Assembly (NCBI RefSeq): GCF_032670585.1
Contig: NZ_JAVQHL010000002.1
Span: 1,240,001 to 1,304,000, forward strand
DNA from: Ostreiculturibacter nitratireducens
Lineage (GTDB): Bacteria; Pseudomonadota; Alphaproteobacteria; Rhodobacterales; Rhodobacteraceae
Direction: 5' to 3'
DNA length: 64,000 nucleotides
Both the position numbers and the translations under genes were made by a program. This document shows, in pieces, positions 43,741-52,721 of the stretch (position 1 is the first letter of the stretch; every line of letters begins with the position of its first letter). The notes beneath the pieces were generated by a model. It had not been told where the DNA came from. It saw only the letters and a list, made by a program, of their open reading frames with translations, and made no database searches.

Positions 43741-44820
43741 ATGAAGAAGACCCTTATCCTGACGACGGCTCTTGTCGGCTTCGCCTCTGCGGCGTCGGCC
43801 CAGGAGCTCACCGTCATGTCCTGGGGCGGCTCCTACGGCGTCAGCCAGGTGGAAGCCTACAACAAGCCGTTCGCGGCCGAGAAGGGCGTGACCGTCAACA
43901 TGGTGGACGCCGACAACCCGGGCACGCCGATCAAGGCGATGGTCGAAGCGGGCAACGTTTCGGTCGATGTGGCCGACGTCGAGCTTTCGGACGCCGTGCG
44001 CCTTTGCGACGAGGGCCTCCTCGAAGTGATCGACCACTCGGCGCTGCCGCCCGCACCGGACGGGACCCCGGCCGAAGAAGATTTCGTCGAGGGCGCGCTC
44101 GTTTCCGAATGCGCGGTGGCGAACATCGTCTGGTCGACGGTCTATGCCTACGACACGACGAAGTTCTCCGGCGAAGCGCCGACCACGATGGCCGACTTCT
44201 TCGATGCCGAGAAGTTCCCGGGCAAGCGCGGCCTGCGCAAGGGCGCGAAGGCCAACCTCGAAATGGCTCTGATGGCCGACGGCGTGCCCGCCGCGGAAGT
44301 CTACGACGTCCTCGACACCGACGAGGGCATCCAGCGTGCCTTCGCCAAGCTCGACACGATCAAGAACGATGTCGTCTGGTGGGAAGCCGGCGCTCAGCCG
44401 CCGCAGCTTCTGGCGGACGGCGAAGTGGCGATGACCACCGCCTACAACGGCCGGATCTTCAACGCCGCCGTGTCCGAGGGCAAGCCCTTCGAGATCGTCT
44501 GGGACGGCCAGATCATGGACTTCGACCTCTTCGTCGTGCCGAAGGGCGCGCCGAACAAGGACCTCGCCATGGAATACATCGCCTACGCGACCGACACGCA
44601 GCGCCTCGCCGACCAGGCGAAGTGGATCAGCTACGGTCCGGCGCGCAAGTCCTCGGGTCCGCTCGTCGGCCTGTACCAGGACGGCAAGACCGAGATGGGT
44701 CCGCAGATGCCGACCGCTGAGGCGAACATGGGCAACGCGCTCGTCAACAACTTCGAGTTCTGGGCTGACAACAGCGTGGAACTGGAAGAGCGCTTCAACG
44801 CCTGGCTCGCGGCCAACTGA
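43741..44820 (+). CDS. ABC transporter substrate-binding protein (spermidine/putrescine type)
   Basis: The 359-residue periplasmic protein has a signal peptide (1-20, ASAQE) and the PotD/PotF-like mature fold: LTVMSWGGSYGVSQVEAYNKPF, VDVADVELSD, NIVWSTVYAYD, PLWWEAGAQPP-like DVVWWEAGAQPP, and EYIAYATDTQRLADQAKWISYGPAR. The real ligand may be a polyamine or another cationic amine. A terminator follows within 15 bp, so this subunit is probably made in excess. Confidence 0.92.
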   Translation: MKKTLILTTALVGFASAASAQELTVMSWGGSYGVSQVEAYNKPFAAEKGVTVNMVDADNPGTPIKAMVEAGNVSVDVADVELSDAVRLCDEGLLEVIDHSALPPAPDGTPAEEDFVEGALVSECAVANIVWSTVYAYDTTKFSGEAPTTMADFFDAEKFPGKRGLRKGAKANLEMALMADGVPAAEVYDVLDTDEGIQRAFAKLDTIKNDVVWWEAGAQPPQLLADGEVAMTTAYNGRIFNAAVSEGKPFEIVWDGQIMDFDLFVVPKGAPNKDLAMEYIAYATDTQRLADQAKWISYGPARKSSGPLVGLYQDGKTEMGPQMPTAEANMGNALVNNFEFWADNSVELEERFNAWLAAN

Positions 44821-44834
44821 GGCCTGACTCTCTT

Positions 44835-44863
44835 GGGGGTGGCGCATCGCGCCGCCCCCTTTC
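44835..44863 (+). terminator. Internal terminator/attenuator between binding-protein and permease genes
   Basis: An 11-bp stem GGGGGTGGCGC/GCGCCGCCCCC (one G-T pair) with loop ATC precedes TTTCTC. It should give partial termination, reducing permease relative to binding protein. Confidence 0.8.
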
Positions 44864-44897
44864 TCATTCTCGACCCATCTCTCTCGAGGGGCATGAA

Positions 44898-46172
44898 TTG
44901 GCAGTCCTCACCACTCAAGATCCCGCCGCCGATGCTGGCCGGCTGACCACGGCAGACGGCAAGCCGCTGAAAGCCGCGCTCGCCCGGGCCCAGGCCCGTT
45001 CGCGCCGTCGCGCGTTTTTCCTCGTCATGCCGCTCCTGGTGTTCATCCTCGCGACTTTCGTGTTCCCGATCGGGCAGATGCTGTTCCGCTCGGTGCACAA
45101 CGACGCGTTTTCGTCGAACATGCCGAACCTCGTCGCATGGTTCGATGCGACCGAGTCCGGCGCGGAGCCCGATGAGGCGGCCTATGCCGCGCTCGCCGCG
45201 GACCTGAAGCTGCTGCGCGAGAACCGCACGGCCGGCGAAGTCGGGACGCGGGTCAACTACGAACTGTCCGGGACGCGATCGCTCTTCACATCGACCGCGC
45301 GCAAGGCCGACAAGCTGGAGCCGCCCTTCAAGGAGGCGATCCTCGATGCCGACGATGAATGGGATGATCCGCAGCTTTGGCAGGTCATGCGCGATGCGTC
45401 GTCCGCCTATACGATGAACTTCTATCTCGCTGCGGTGGATCTCGTGCGCGACCAGACCGGTTCCATCACCTCGGTGGAGGCCGACCGCCAGATCTACGTG
45501 CAGCTCTTCGAGCGCACGTTCATCCTGTCCGCGCTCATCACGATCCTGACCTTCCTTCTCGGGTTCCCGATCGCGCACCTTCTGGCGGTCCTGCCGCTGC
45601 GCTACTCGAACCTCCTGATGATTTTCGTGCTGCTGCCGTTCTGGACCTCGCTCCTGGTGCGGACGACGTCCTGGATCGTGCTGCTACAGCAGCAGGGCGT
45701 GGTCAACTCCGCCCTCGTCGCTTCCGGGATCATCGGTGACGACGGACGCCTGGCGTTGATCTACAACCAGACCGGCACGATCATCGCGATGACGCATATC
45801 CTGCTGCCGTTCATGGTGCTGCCGCTCTACTCGGTGATGCGGCCGATCCCGCCGTCCTACGTTCGCGCGGCCCGTTCGCTTGGAGCGTCCTCGTGGAAGG
45901 CGTTCCGCTCGATATACTTCCCGCTGACCGTGCCTGGCATGGCAGCCGGCGGGCTTCTCGTCTTCATCCTCGCGGTCGGCTACTACATCACGCCGGCTCT
46001 CGTCGGTGGCGCCTCGGGGCAGCTCATCTCCAACCTCATCGCCTATCACATGACGGACTCGTTGAACTGGTCGCTCGCGGCGGCCCTTGCGGCGATCCTT
46101 CTGGGCGCGGTCCTGCTGCTCTACTGGCTCTATGACCGCCTGATCGGCATCGACAACCTCAAGCTCGGTTAA
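44898..46172 (+). CDS. ABC transporter permease (PotB-like) with long periplasmic insert
   Basis: This 424-residue inner-membrane permease has the usual six-helix core at the C-terminus with the EAA motif VRAARSLGASSWKAFRSIYFPL (about 318-339). A long hydrophilic insert of about 130 residues lies between helix 1 and helix 2, making it longer than the ~300 residues usual for PotB. It starts at TTG (44898) after GAGGGG; the overlapping ATG at 44893 is out of frame. Confidence 0.9.
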   Translation: MAVLTTQDPAADAGRLTTADGKPLKAALARAQARSRRRAFFLVMPLLVFILATFVFPIGQMLFRSVHNDAFSSNMPNLVAWFDATESGAEPDEAAYAALAADLKLLRENRTAGEVGTRVNYELSGTRSLFTSTARKADKLEPPFKEAILDADDEWDDPQLWQVMRDASSAYTMNFYLAAVDLVRDQTGSITSVEADRQIYVQLFERTFILSALITILTFLLGFPIAHLLAVLPLRYSNLLMIFVLLPFWTSLLVRTTSWIVLLQQQGVVNSALVASGIIGDDGRLALIYNQTGTIIAMTHILLPFMVLPLYSVMRPIPPSYVRAARSLGASSWKAFRSIYFPLTVPGMAAGGLLVFILAVGYYITPALVGGASGQLISNLIAYHMTDSLNWSLAAALAAILLGAVLLLYWLYDRLIGIDNLKLG

Positions 46173-46176
46173 CACC

Positions 46177-47088
46177 ATGGCCCTTCCCAGCTACGCCACT
46201 CCGCTCGAGAAGCTCTGGTACTGGACCTACCGGGTCATCTGCGCGCTGATCTTCCTGTTCCTGATCGCGCCGATCCTCGTGGTGATCCCGCTCTCGTTCA
46301 ACGCCGAGCCGTACTTCACCTTCACCGAAAAGATGCTGGCCTTCGATCCCGAAGGCTACTCGATGCGCTGGTACGATCTCCTGCTAACCTTCGGGATGCA
46401 GGCGCCTGACGCCACGCGCGACTCGGCGTGGTGGGCAGACGTCTGGCAGAACGCGACTTGGGTCAAGGTGGCCAAGAACTCGGTCATCATCGGCTTCTTC
46501 TCCACGATCCTCGCGACCGCGCTCGGCACGCTCGCCGCGCTTGGCCTTTCGCGTCCGGAGATGCCCTTCCGCCGGGCGATCATGGCGGTCCTGATCTCGC
46601 CGATGATCGTTCCGATCATCATCACCGCGACCGGTCTGTTCTTCTTCTATTCCTGGACGGGCCTTGCAGGGACCTACACCGGGATCGTCCTCGCGCATGC
46701 CACGCTGGGCATCCCGTTCGTGATCATCACCGTGACGGCGACGCTCGTGGGCTTCGACCACTCGTTGACCCGCGCGGCGGCATCGCTCGGCGCATCGCCG
46801 ACGACGGCTTTCTTCAAGATCACCATGCCCCTGATCTTGCCGGGCGTGATCTCGGGGGCGCTCTTCGCCTTCGTGACCTCGTTCGACGAGGTTGTGGTCG
46901 TGCTCTTCATCGCCGGCTTCGATCAGCAGACGATCCCGCGGCAGATGTGGAACGGTATCCGGGAACAGATCAGCCCGGCGATCCTTTCGGTCGCGACGGT
47001 CCTCGTCATCGTGTCGATCGCGCTTCTGACGACGGTCGAGCTTCTTCGCCGCCGGTCCGAACGGCTGCGGGGCATGGCGCCGCAGTGA
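46177..47088 (+). CDS. ABC transporter permease (PotC-like)
   Basis: The 303-residue second permease of the importer has six transmembrane segments and the EAA-type motif TRAAASLGASPTTAFFKITMPLILPG. It starts four bases after the first permease, so the two are coupled and form the heterodimeric channel. A terminator lies 47 bp downstream. Confidence 0.93.
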   Translation: MALPSYATPLEKLWYWTYRVICALIFLFLIAPILVVIPLSFNAEPYFTFTEKMLAFDPEGYSMRWYDLLLTFGMQAPDATRDSAWWADVWQNATWVKVAKNSVIIGFFSTILATALGTLAALGLSRPEMPFRRAIMAVLISPMIVPIIITATGLFFFYSWTGLAGTYTGIVLAHATLGIPFVIITVTATLVGFDHSLTRAAASLGASPTTAFFKITMPLILPGVISGALFAFVTSFDEVVVVLFIAGFDQQTIPRQMWNGIREQISPAILSVATVLVIVSIALLTTVELLRRRSERLRGMAPQ

Positions 47089-47135
47089 CGTAAGAATTCC
47101 CTGGAGCGGCTATCCGCTTCGGGCGCTGAAACACC

Positions 47136-47173
47136 AAGGGAAACGGAAGAACTCTTCCGTTTCCCTTTCGCTT
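47136..47173 (+). terminator. Intrinsic terminator of the ABC operon
   Basis: A near-perfect 15-bp stem AAGGGAAACGGAAGA/TCTTCCGTTTCCCTT is followed by TCGCTTTTC. It may be bidirectional with the converging AEC gene. Confidence 0.85.
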
Positions 47174-47196
47174 TTCTTTGAGCCCTGAGGAGGGGT

Positions 47197-48135
47197 TCAG
47201 GGAAGAACCGCGAGCCAGACCCAGACGGTCAGGATCGACAGCCCTGTCGCCAGCAAGACGGAAGAGGCGGCGACCCGTCGGGCGGCGCCGTACATGTTGG
47301 CGAAGACATAGGCATTCGCGCCCGGCGCCATGGACGCGGTCAGGACGGCGGAGCGGAGCTGATCCGTCGTGAGGCCGAAGACCGTCTTTCCCAGACCCCA
47401 GGTGATCAGCGGGTGCAGGATGAGCGAGATCGCGGCAACCATCGCGATGGCTTTCATGTCGCCCTCGGGCCGGTAGCGCACGAGCGTGCCGCCAAGGCCG
47501 AAGAGAGCCGCGGGCAGTGCCGCGCTCGCCATCATCTGGACCGCGGACCAGGCAAACTCGGGCGGTTCGATCCCCCCGAGGTTCACCGCAAAACCCAAGG
47601 CGATGCCGATGACGAGAGGGTTCTTCACGATCGATGCAAGGATCTGCCGCGCGAGCGTCCGGCGGGCGAGGGCCGTGCCGTGCGACCGCGCAAGTTCCAT
47701 CGCGGCGATTCCGAACGCGTAAAGAATGGGCGCATGGATCGAGATGATCGCGTAGTTCCCCGCGAGAGCTTCGGGGCCGTAGGCGCGCTCGGTGATCGGA
47801 AGACCCAGAAGCAGGGAGTTCGAGAAGAGACAGCAGAAGCCGATCGCGACGCTGTCGGTCATCGGCCGCTTGAAGATCAGGCGCGCACCGGCGAAGCCCG
47901 CCGCGAAGCCCGAGAAGGCACCGATATAGAACGCGAGCATCAGACCCGGATCGAAGTTCGCCGCCAGGTCGAGCCGCGCGATCGAGCGGAACAGGAGGAC
48001 GGGAACAGCGAAGTTCTGCGCGAACCGCATCAGGCCATCGACGGCGCCTTCGGAGATCCAGCCGCGCCAGGCGACGAAGTAGCCATAGCCGATGACCAGG
48101 AAGACCGGCAGGATGACGTCGAGAAGCGCTTCCAC
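47197..48135 (-). CDS. AEC-family transporter (auxin efflux carrier fold)
   Basis: The 312-residue membrane protein has about ten helices and the AEC pattern: VILPVFLVIGYGYFVAWRG at the start, NFAVPVLLFRSIA, and MAPGANAYVFANMYG near the end. Substrate is likely a small organic acid but cannot be fixed. GTG start at 48135, 6 bp after the MBL gene on the same strand. Confidence 0.88.
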   Translation of the reverse strand: MEALLDVILPVFLVIGYGYFVAWRGWISEGAVDGLMRFAQNFAVPVLLFRSIARLDLAANFDPGLMLAFYIGAFSGFAAGFAGARLIFKRPMTDSVAIGFCCLFSNSLLLGLPITERAYGPEALAGNYAIISIHAPILYAFGIAAMELARSHGTALARRTLARQILASIVKNPLVIGIALGFAVNLGGIEPPEFAWSAVQMMASAALPAALFGLGGTLVRYRPEGDMKAIAMVAAISLILHPLITWGLGKTVFGLTTDQLRSAVLTASMAPGANAYVFANMYGAARRVAASSVLLATGLSILTVWVWLAVLP

Positions 48136-48141
48136 CGGGCC

Positions 48142-48939
48142 TCAGGCCCCCAGTTCCAGCACCATCCCGTCATAGGCGGCGCAGACATGTCCCGGCGTCT
48201 CGCCCTCGACAATCGCGTAGTCGAGGTCGATATGCATGTTGGTCAGCACCGCGCGCGTGGGCTTGGCCCTTTCGATCCATTCGAGCGCCAGGTCGAGATG
48301 GGCATGCGTCGGGTGCGGCGTGCGCCGCAGGGCGTCGATGATCAGGATATCGAGCCCGTAGAGCTGTTCCCACGCGGCGGCGTAGATGTCCGACACGTCG
48401 GGCAGATAGGCGAGACCGCCGATGCGGAACCCGAGAACGTCGATCGAGCCGTGCGCGACCCGGATCGGCGTGAAGTCGATGGCGCCCCCGGGGCCGCTGA
48501 TGGAGAAATGCCCGCGGATCGTGTGCATCTCGCAGATCGGCGGGTAGGAGGAGCCCTCGGGCTGGACGAAGGCGTAGCCGAAACGGGAAAAAAGCGATTC
48601 CTGCGTCGGTCCGTCCGCCCAGACGGGCATGATTGTCCGCGTGTTGAAGACGACCTGCCGGATATCGTCGAGCCCGTGCATGTGATCGGCGTGGGAATGC
48701 GTGTAGACGACCGCATCCAGCGTCGCGACATTCGCGTCGATCAGCTGCTCGCGCATGTCTGGTGAGGTGTCGATCAGCACGCGCGTCACTGCCTCGCCGT
48801 CGATCCGTTCGACGAGAAGGGAGCAGCGCTTGCGCCGGTTCCTCGGATTGTCGGGGTCGCATTCGCCCCAGTGGCCGCCGATGCGCGGCACGCCGCCGGA
48901 GGAGCCGCAGCCGAGGATGGTAAAGCGAAGCCGCGCCAC
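48142..48939 (-). CDS. MBL-fold metallohydrolase, PhnP-like
   Basis: The 265-residue protein has the metallo-beta-lactamase motif THSHADHMHGLDD (about 80-92), an upstream RKRCSLLVE segment, and LDHTAR-like later histidines in NMHIDLDY. It resembles PhnP phosphodiesterases, or RNase-Z-like relatives. GTG start two bases after the tatD stop. Confidence 0.88.
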   Translation of the reverse strand: MARLRFTILGCGSSGGVPRIGGHWGECDPDNPRNRRKRCSLLVERIDGEAVTRVLIDTSPDMREQLIDANVATLDAVVYTHSHADHMHGLDDIRQVVFNTRTIMPVWADGPTQESLFSRFGYAFVQPEGSSYPPICEMHTIRGHFSISGPGGAIDFTPIRVAHGSIDVLGFRIGGLAYLPDVSDIYAAAWEQLYGLDILIIDALRRTPHPTHAHLDLALEWIERAKPTRAVLTNMHIDLDYAIVEGETPGHVCAAYDGMVLELGA

Positions 48940-48941
48940 GA

Positions 48942-49748
48942 TCAGGCCGCCTTGGCCGCGCGGGCGGCCTTCCTGAACAGTCGGTCGAAATTCTCTGACG
49001 TGGTCGTCGCAAAGTCTGCGTAGGAGAGGCCGAAGATTTCCGCGCCGACCTTCGCGGTGTTCACGACATAGGCCGGTTCGTTGCGCTTGCCCCGGTAGGG
49101 CGGCGGCGCGAGGTAGGGTGCGTCGGTCTCGACGAGGATCCGGTCAAGAGGGGCAGCCGCGAAGATGTCGCGCAGCTCCTGCGATTTTGGGAAGGCCGCG
49201 ATCCCCGACATCGACAGATAGAAGCCGAGGTCGAGTGCCGCGCGGGCGAGGCCCGCACCCGAGGAGAAGCAGTGCATCACGCAGGAATAGGGGCCGTTGC
49301 GATAGCCTTCGGCAAGGATCGCCGCCATGTCCTCATCCGCGTCGCGGGCATGGATGATGAGCGGCAGGCCGGTTTCCCGCGCCGCATCGATATGGATCCG
49401 GAGGCTTTGCCGCTGCACCTCGGCACTTTCGGCGGTGTAGTGGTAGTCGAGCCCGGTTTCCCCGATGCCGACGAATTTCGGATGCCGTGCGAGCGCCTTC
49501 AGTTCGTCCACGGTGGCGAGCGGTTCGTCGGCCGCGCTCATCGGGTGTGTGCCGGCAGCGTAGTAGACGCCGTCATGGGCCTCCGCGATGGCGCGGACCT
49601 TTGGTTCCTGCCGGAGCCGGGTGCAGATCGTCACCATCCGGGTGACGCCGGCCGCGCGTGCGCGGGCCACGACATCGGGGAGTTCCTCCGCGAAGTCGGG
49701 GAAGTCGAGGTGGCAATGGCTGTCCACGATCTCGGGGGTCTTGGTCAT
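48942..49748 (-). CDS. tatD: TatD-family deoxyribonuclease
   Basis: The 268-residue metal-dependent hydrolase has VDSHCHLDF near the start, GIGETGLDYHY (about 96-106), IHARDADEDM, VMHCFSSG and VETDAPYLAPPPYRGKRNEP. It acts on DNA ends or as a D-aminoacyl-tRNA-like hydrolase. It sits directly downstream of holB, as in many bacteria. Confidence 0.93.
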   Translation of the reverse strand: MTKTPEIVDSHCHLDFPDFAEELPDVVARARAAGVTRMVTICTRLRQEPKVRAIAEAHDGVYYAAGTHPMSAADEPLATVDELKALARHPKFVGIGETGLDYHYTAESAEVQRQSLRIHIDAARETGLPLIIHARDADEDMAAILAEGYRNGPYSCVMHCFSSGAGLARAALDLGFYLSMSGIAAFPKSQELRDIFAAAPLDRILVETDAPYLAPPPYRGKRNEPAYVVNTAKVGAEIFGLSYADFATTTSENFDRLFRKAARAAKAA

Positions 49749-49767
49749 CGCGCCGTCCGGGCCTTCC

Positions 49768-50913
49768 TCAGGCGGGCGCGGTGATCCGGGCCGCCGTCTC
49801 GTCCATCTTCAGGACCATATCAATCACCAGCGCGGCGGGGTCAAGGTTGACCGCCTTGCCCTGGCGCGCGCGGGCGCCGAGTGTCTGCGCGAGGTCGGCC
49901 CAGGCCCGTGCCGCGAAGGCGTCGGGGGAAAGGCGGGCGAGGGTCTCGGCCTCGCCTGCCGCGGCCTCTGGCGAGGGGGCGCCCTGGACGCCCGCGCGGG
50001 CCAGTCGGGCCAGGAAAAGATCGAACAGGGTGAGCAGAAGGTCGAACCGTTCCTCCGCTCCTCGGGCGGCGGCTGCTTCCGCGAGCGCGAGCATCTTCTG
50101 GCGGTCGAGGCGGGGGAGGGACGCCGCCAGGTCGACAAGGCGCGCATAAAGCTGGAGCCCGTCGAGATTGACGAGCCGTATCGCCTCGCCGACGGAGCCG
50201 CCGGAAAGCGCCGCGAGCGCGGCGGGGTCGACCGCCTCGGTGCCCGCCTGAGACAGCGCGGCTTCCATGTCGGCGGGGCCGAGCGGGGCGAGCCGCAGTT
50301 CCCGGCAGCGCGAGCGGATCGTCGGCAATAGCCTCGCAGGCTGGTGGCTGACAAGAAGGAACGTGACCCCGGCGGGCGGTTCCTCGAGGAGTTTCAGAAG
50401 CGCATTGGCGGCGCTCACGTTCATTTCGTCGGCGGCATCCACGATCGCAACGCGCTGCCCGCCGTCGGCGGCGGAGAGCTGGAAGAAGCTCTTGAGGCGG
50501 CGAACCTCGTCCACGGTGATCTGGGTCTTCAGCCGCTTCCGGTCGTCGTCCCATGCACGGCGGAGAAGGAAGAAGCGCGGTTCGGAAAGCGCGGCGAGGC
50601 GGCGGGCAACCGGGTGGTCGGGCGCGACGTCGAGGCTTTCCGGTGGTGGCGGGGCGCCGAAGAGGCCGCCCTGGTCGCCTGGCTGCTCGTTCGTCAGGAG
50701 GAACCGGGCGATCCGCCAGGCGAGGGTGGCCTTGCCCACGCCACGGGCGCCCGTGAGAAGCCAGCCGTGGTGCATCCTCCCCGACGCAAATGCGGAAAGG
50801 AAAGCGGCCTCGGCCGCTTCCTGGCCGAAGACCTCTGCCGTGTCGCGCGGATGGGGCGCACCTTCGACGCGGTCAGCCTCGGGGTGGGCATCATCGGTCA
50901 CGGGCGGCCTCAC
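49768..50913 (-). CDS. holB: DNA polymerase III subunit delta prime
   Basis: Clamp-loader subunit, 381 residues, AAA+ fold with P-loop TGARGVGKATLAWR (about 55-68), VDAADEMNVSAANALLKLLEEPP and the sensor-like SHQPARLLPTIRSRC. The GTG start overlaps the tmk stop by four bases. The tmk-holB-tatD-MBL order is classic. Confidence 0.93.
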   Translation of the reverse strand: MRPPVTDDAHPEADRVEGAPHPRDTAEVFGQEAAEAAFLSAFASGRMHHGWLLTGARGVGKATLAWRIARFLLTNEQPGDQGGLFGAPPPPESLDVAPDHPVARRLAALSEPRFFLLRRAWDDDRKRLKTQITVDEVRRLKSFFQLSAADGGQRVAIVDAADEMNVSAANALLKLLEEPPAGVTFLLVSHQPARLLPTIRSRCRELRLAPLGPADMEAALSQAGTEAVDPAALAALSGGSVGEAIRLVNLDGLQLYARLVDLAASLPRLDRQKMLALAEAAAARGAEERFDLLLTLFDLFLARLARAGVQGAPSPEAAAGEAETLARLSPDAFAARAWADLAQTLGARARQGKAVNLDPAALVIDMVLKMDETAARITAPA

Positions 50914-51521
50914 CGGAGCGCGCTTTCGGCGATACGCTTCACCTCGGCGGCAACGGCCTCGGGAGAACGGGCACCGTCGATCACGCGGAAGCGGGCAGGG
51001 TATTCGGCCGCAAGCGAAAGGAATCCCTCGCGCAGCAGCGCCTGAAAGCCGGCGCCCATGTCCTCGAAACGATCTTCGCCAGAGTTGCGCGCCAGCCCGC
51101 GTTCGAGAGCCTCGGCAGGCTCCATGTCGATAAGGAAGGTGAGGTCCGGTTCGCGGCCGATCATCTCGTCATGGAGCCGATCGACGAGGCGGCGCAGCTC
51201 GCCCCGTGCGGCGCCCTGGTAGACCCGCGTCGAGTCGGCGAAGCGGTCGGATATCACGATCTGTCCGGCGTGGAGGGCCGGAAGGATCGTCTTTTCCAGA
51301 TGGTCGCGGCGCGCGGCGGTGAAGAGCAGGATCTCTGTCTCGGCCGACCAGCGTTCAGGATCGCCTTCGACGAGAAGGCGCCGGATCTCTTCCGCGCCCG
51401 GACTTCCGCCCGGTTCGCGCGTCAGCACCACGTCGCGGCCCTCGGCGCGCAGCGCCTCGGCAAGCCGCCGCGCCTGTGTGGATTTCCCTGAACCGTCGAT
51501 CCCCTCGAACGTGATGAACAT
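50910..51521 (-). CDS. tmk: Thymidylate kinase
   Basis: The 203-residue kinase makes dTDP from dTMP. P-loop FEGIDGSGKSTQARRLAEAL is at residues 4-23, the DRX motif is ISDRFADSTRVYQG and the lid region REPGGSPGAEEIR. Its stop overlaps the holB start. It follows the D-Ala-D-Ala carboxypeptidase gene. Confidence 0.97.
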   Translation of the reverse strand: MFITFEGIDGSGKSTQARRLAEALRAEGRDVVLTREPGGSPGAEEIRRLLVEGDPERWSAETEILLFTAARRDHLEKTILPALHAGQIVISDRFADSTRVYQGAARGELRRLVDRLHDEMIGREPDLTFLIDMEPAEALERGLARNSGEDRFEDMGAGFQALLREGFLSLAAEYPARFRVIDGARSPEAVAAEVKRIAESALR

Positions 51522-51533
51522 GCAGCCCGGCCG

Positions 51534-52703
51534 TCAACTGCCCGCAGCTTCGACCAGGCGGTCCGTGAGGATGCCGGCAGCCGTCTTCAACCTGACCCCG
51601 AATCCTCCGCGCGGCACCTCGGTCTCGGCCACGAGCGGCACCCGGGCAGATTCCATCCCCGGGATCTCGATCACGAGTTCGCCGACCTCCTGCCCAGCGG
51701 CGATCGGAGCCTCGAGCGGACCCTGGAAGACCACCTCGGCCTTCAGGCTGTCCTGAGCGAGAGCCGGAAGGAGGAGCGTCGCATCCTCCGCGACGGTCAG
51801 TCCGACGCGCGGCGCCTTGCCCATGAACACGTCGGCCTCTGCGATGCGGGCGCCGGCCTTTGCAACGGTCTTCTGGGTGAATTGCCGGAAGGCCCAGTTC
51901 ACGATCCGCTCGGCTTCCTCGGCGCGCTCGGTGTCGCTGGAGAGGCCGCTGACGACGAGAACGATACGCCGCCCGCCCTGCACTGCGGAGCCGACGAGGC
52001 CATAGCCTGCCTCGCTGGTGTGGCCGGTCTTCAACCCGTCGGCGCCGATCCCGAGTTTCAGGAGCGGGTTGCGGTTGTTGCGGTTGTCGGGGCTGCGGCC
52101 GTCATAGATGAACTCCGTGACCGCGAAGTAACCGTAGTATTCGGGGAATTCCTGGATCAGACGGACCGCGAGGCGGCCCAGATCGTGCATCGACATGCGC
52201 TGGTTCGGATCCGGCCAGCCGCTGGAATTGGCGAAGGTCGAATTCGTCATGCCGAGTTGCCGGGCGCGCTCGGTCATGAGCTTCGCGAACGCCTCCTCGC
52301 TGCCGGCGAGGCCCTCGGCCACGACGACGCAGGCGTCGTTTCCGGACTGGACGATGATGCCCTTGATCAGTTCCTCGACAGTGGGCCGGTCGGTCTCGTT
52401 CAGGAACATGGTCGAGCCACCCATGGCCTTGGCGCGCGAGGACACGCTGAATTGCGTATCCAGCGCGACGCGACCGTCGCGCAGCGCCTCGAACAGCATG
52501 TTGATCGTCATCAGCTTCGACATCGAGGCCGGCGGAAGCGGCACGTCGGCGTTCTTGTCCAGAAGAACGGTATCGGTGGTGACGTCATAGACCCACGCCG
52601 AAGTGGCGCGGGTGTCGAAGGCCCGCGCCGGGAGCGCGGCCAAGAGAACAAGCACTGCAATGGAAAGAACGCGTCGGAGCGTTTTTCGAAAGGCATGGCT
52701 CAT
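51534..52703 (-). CDS. D-alanyl-D-alanine carboxypeptidase (S11 family)
   Basis: The 389-residue penicillin-binding protein has a signal peptide (1-28, ARA), the SxxK nucleophile S60-K63 (ASMSKLMTI), SGN in VQSGNDACVV, and KTG in DGLKTGHTSEAG. The C-terminal beta domain is DacA/DacC type. It trims peptidoglycan side chains in the periplasm. It follows the SPOR lipoprotein gene by 18 bp. Confidence 0.93.
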   Translation of the reverse strand: MSHAFRKTLRRVLSIAVLVLLAALPARAFDTRATSAWVYDVTTDTVLLDKNADVPLPPASMSKLMTINMLFEALRDGRVALDTQFSVSSRAKAMGGSTMFLNETDRPTVEELIKGIIVQSGNDACVVVAEGLAGSEEAFAKLMTERARQLGMTNSTFANSSGWPDPNQRMSMHDLGRLAVRLIQEFPEYYGYFAVTEFIYDGRSPDNRNNRNPLLKLGIGADGLKTGHTSEAGYGLVGSAVQGGRRIVLVVSGLSSDTERAEEAERIVNWAFRQFTQKTVAKAGARIAEADVFMGKAPRVGLTVAEDATLLLPALAQDSLKAEVVFQGPLEAPIAAGQEVGELVIEIPGMESARVPLVAETEVPRGGFGVRLKTAAGILTDRLVEAAGS

Positions 52704-52721
52704 GAGTTCGCTCCTCCTTGC

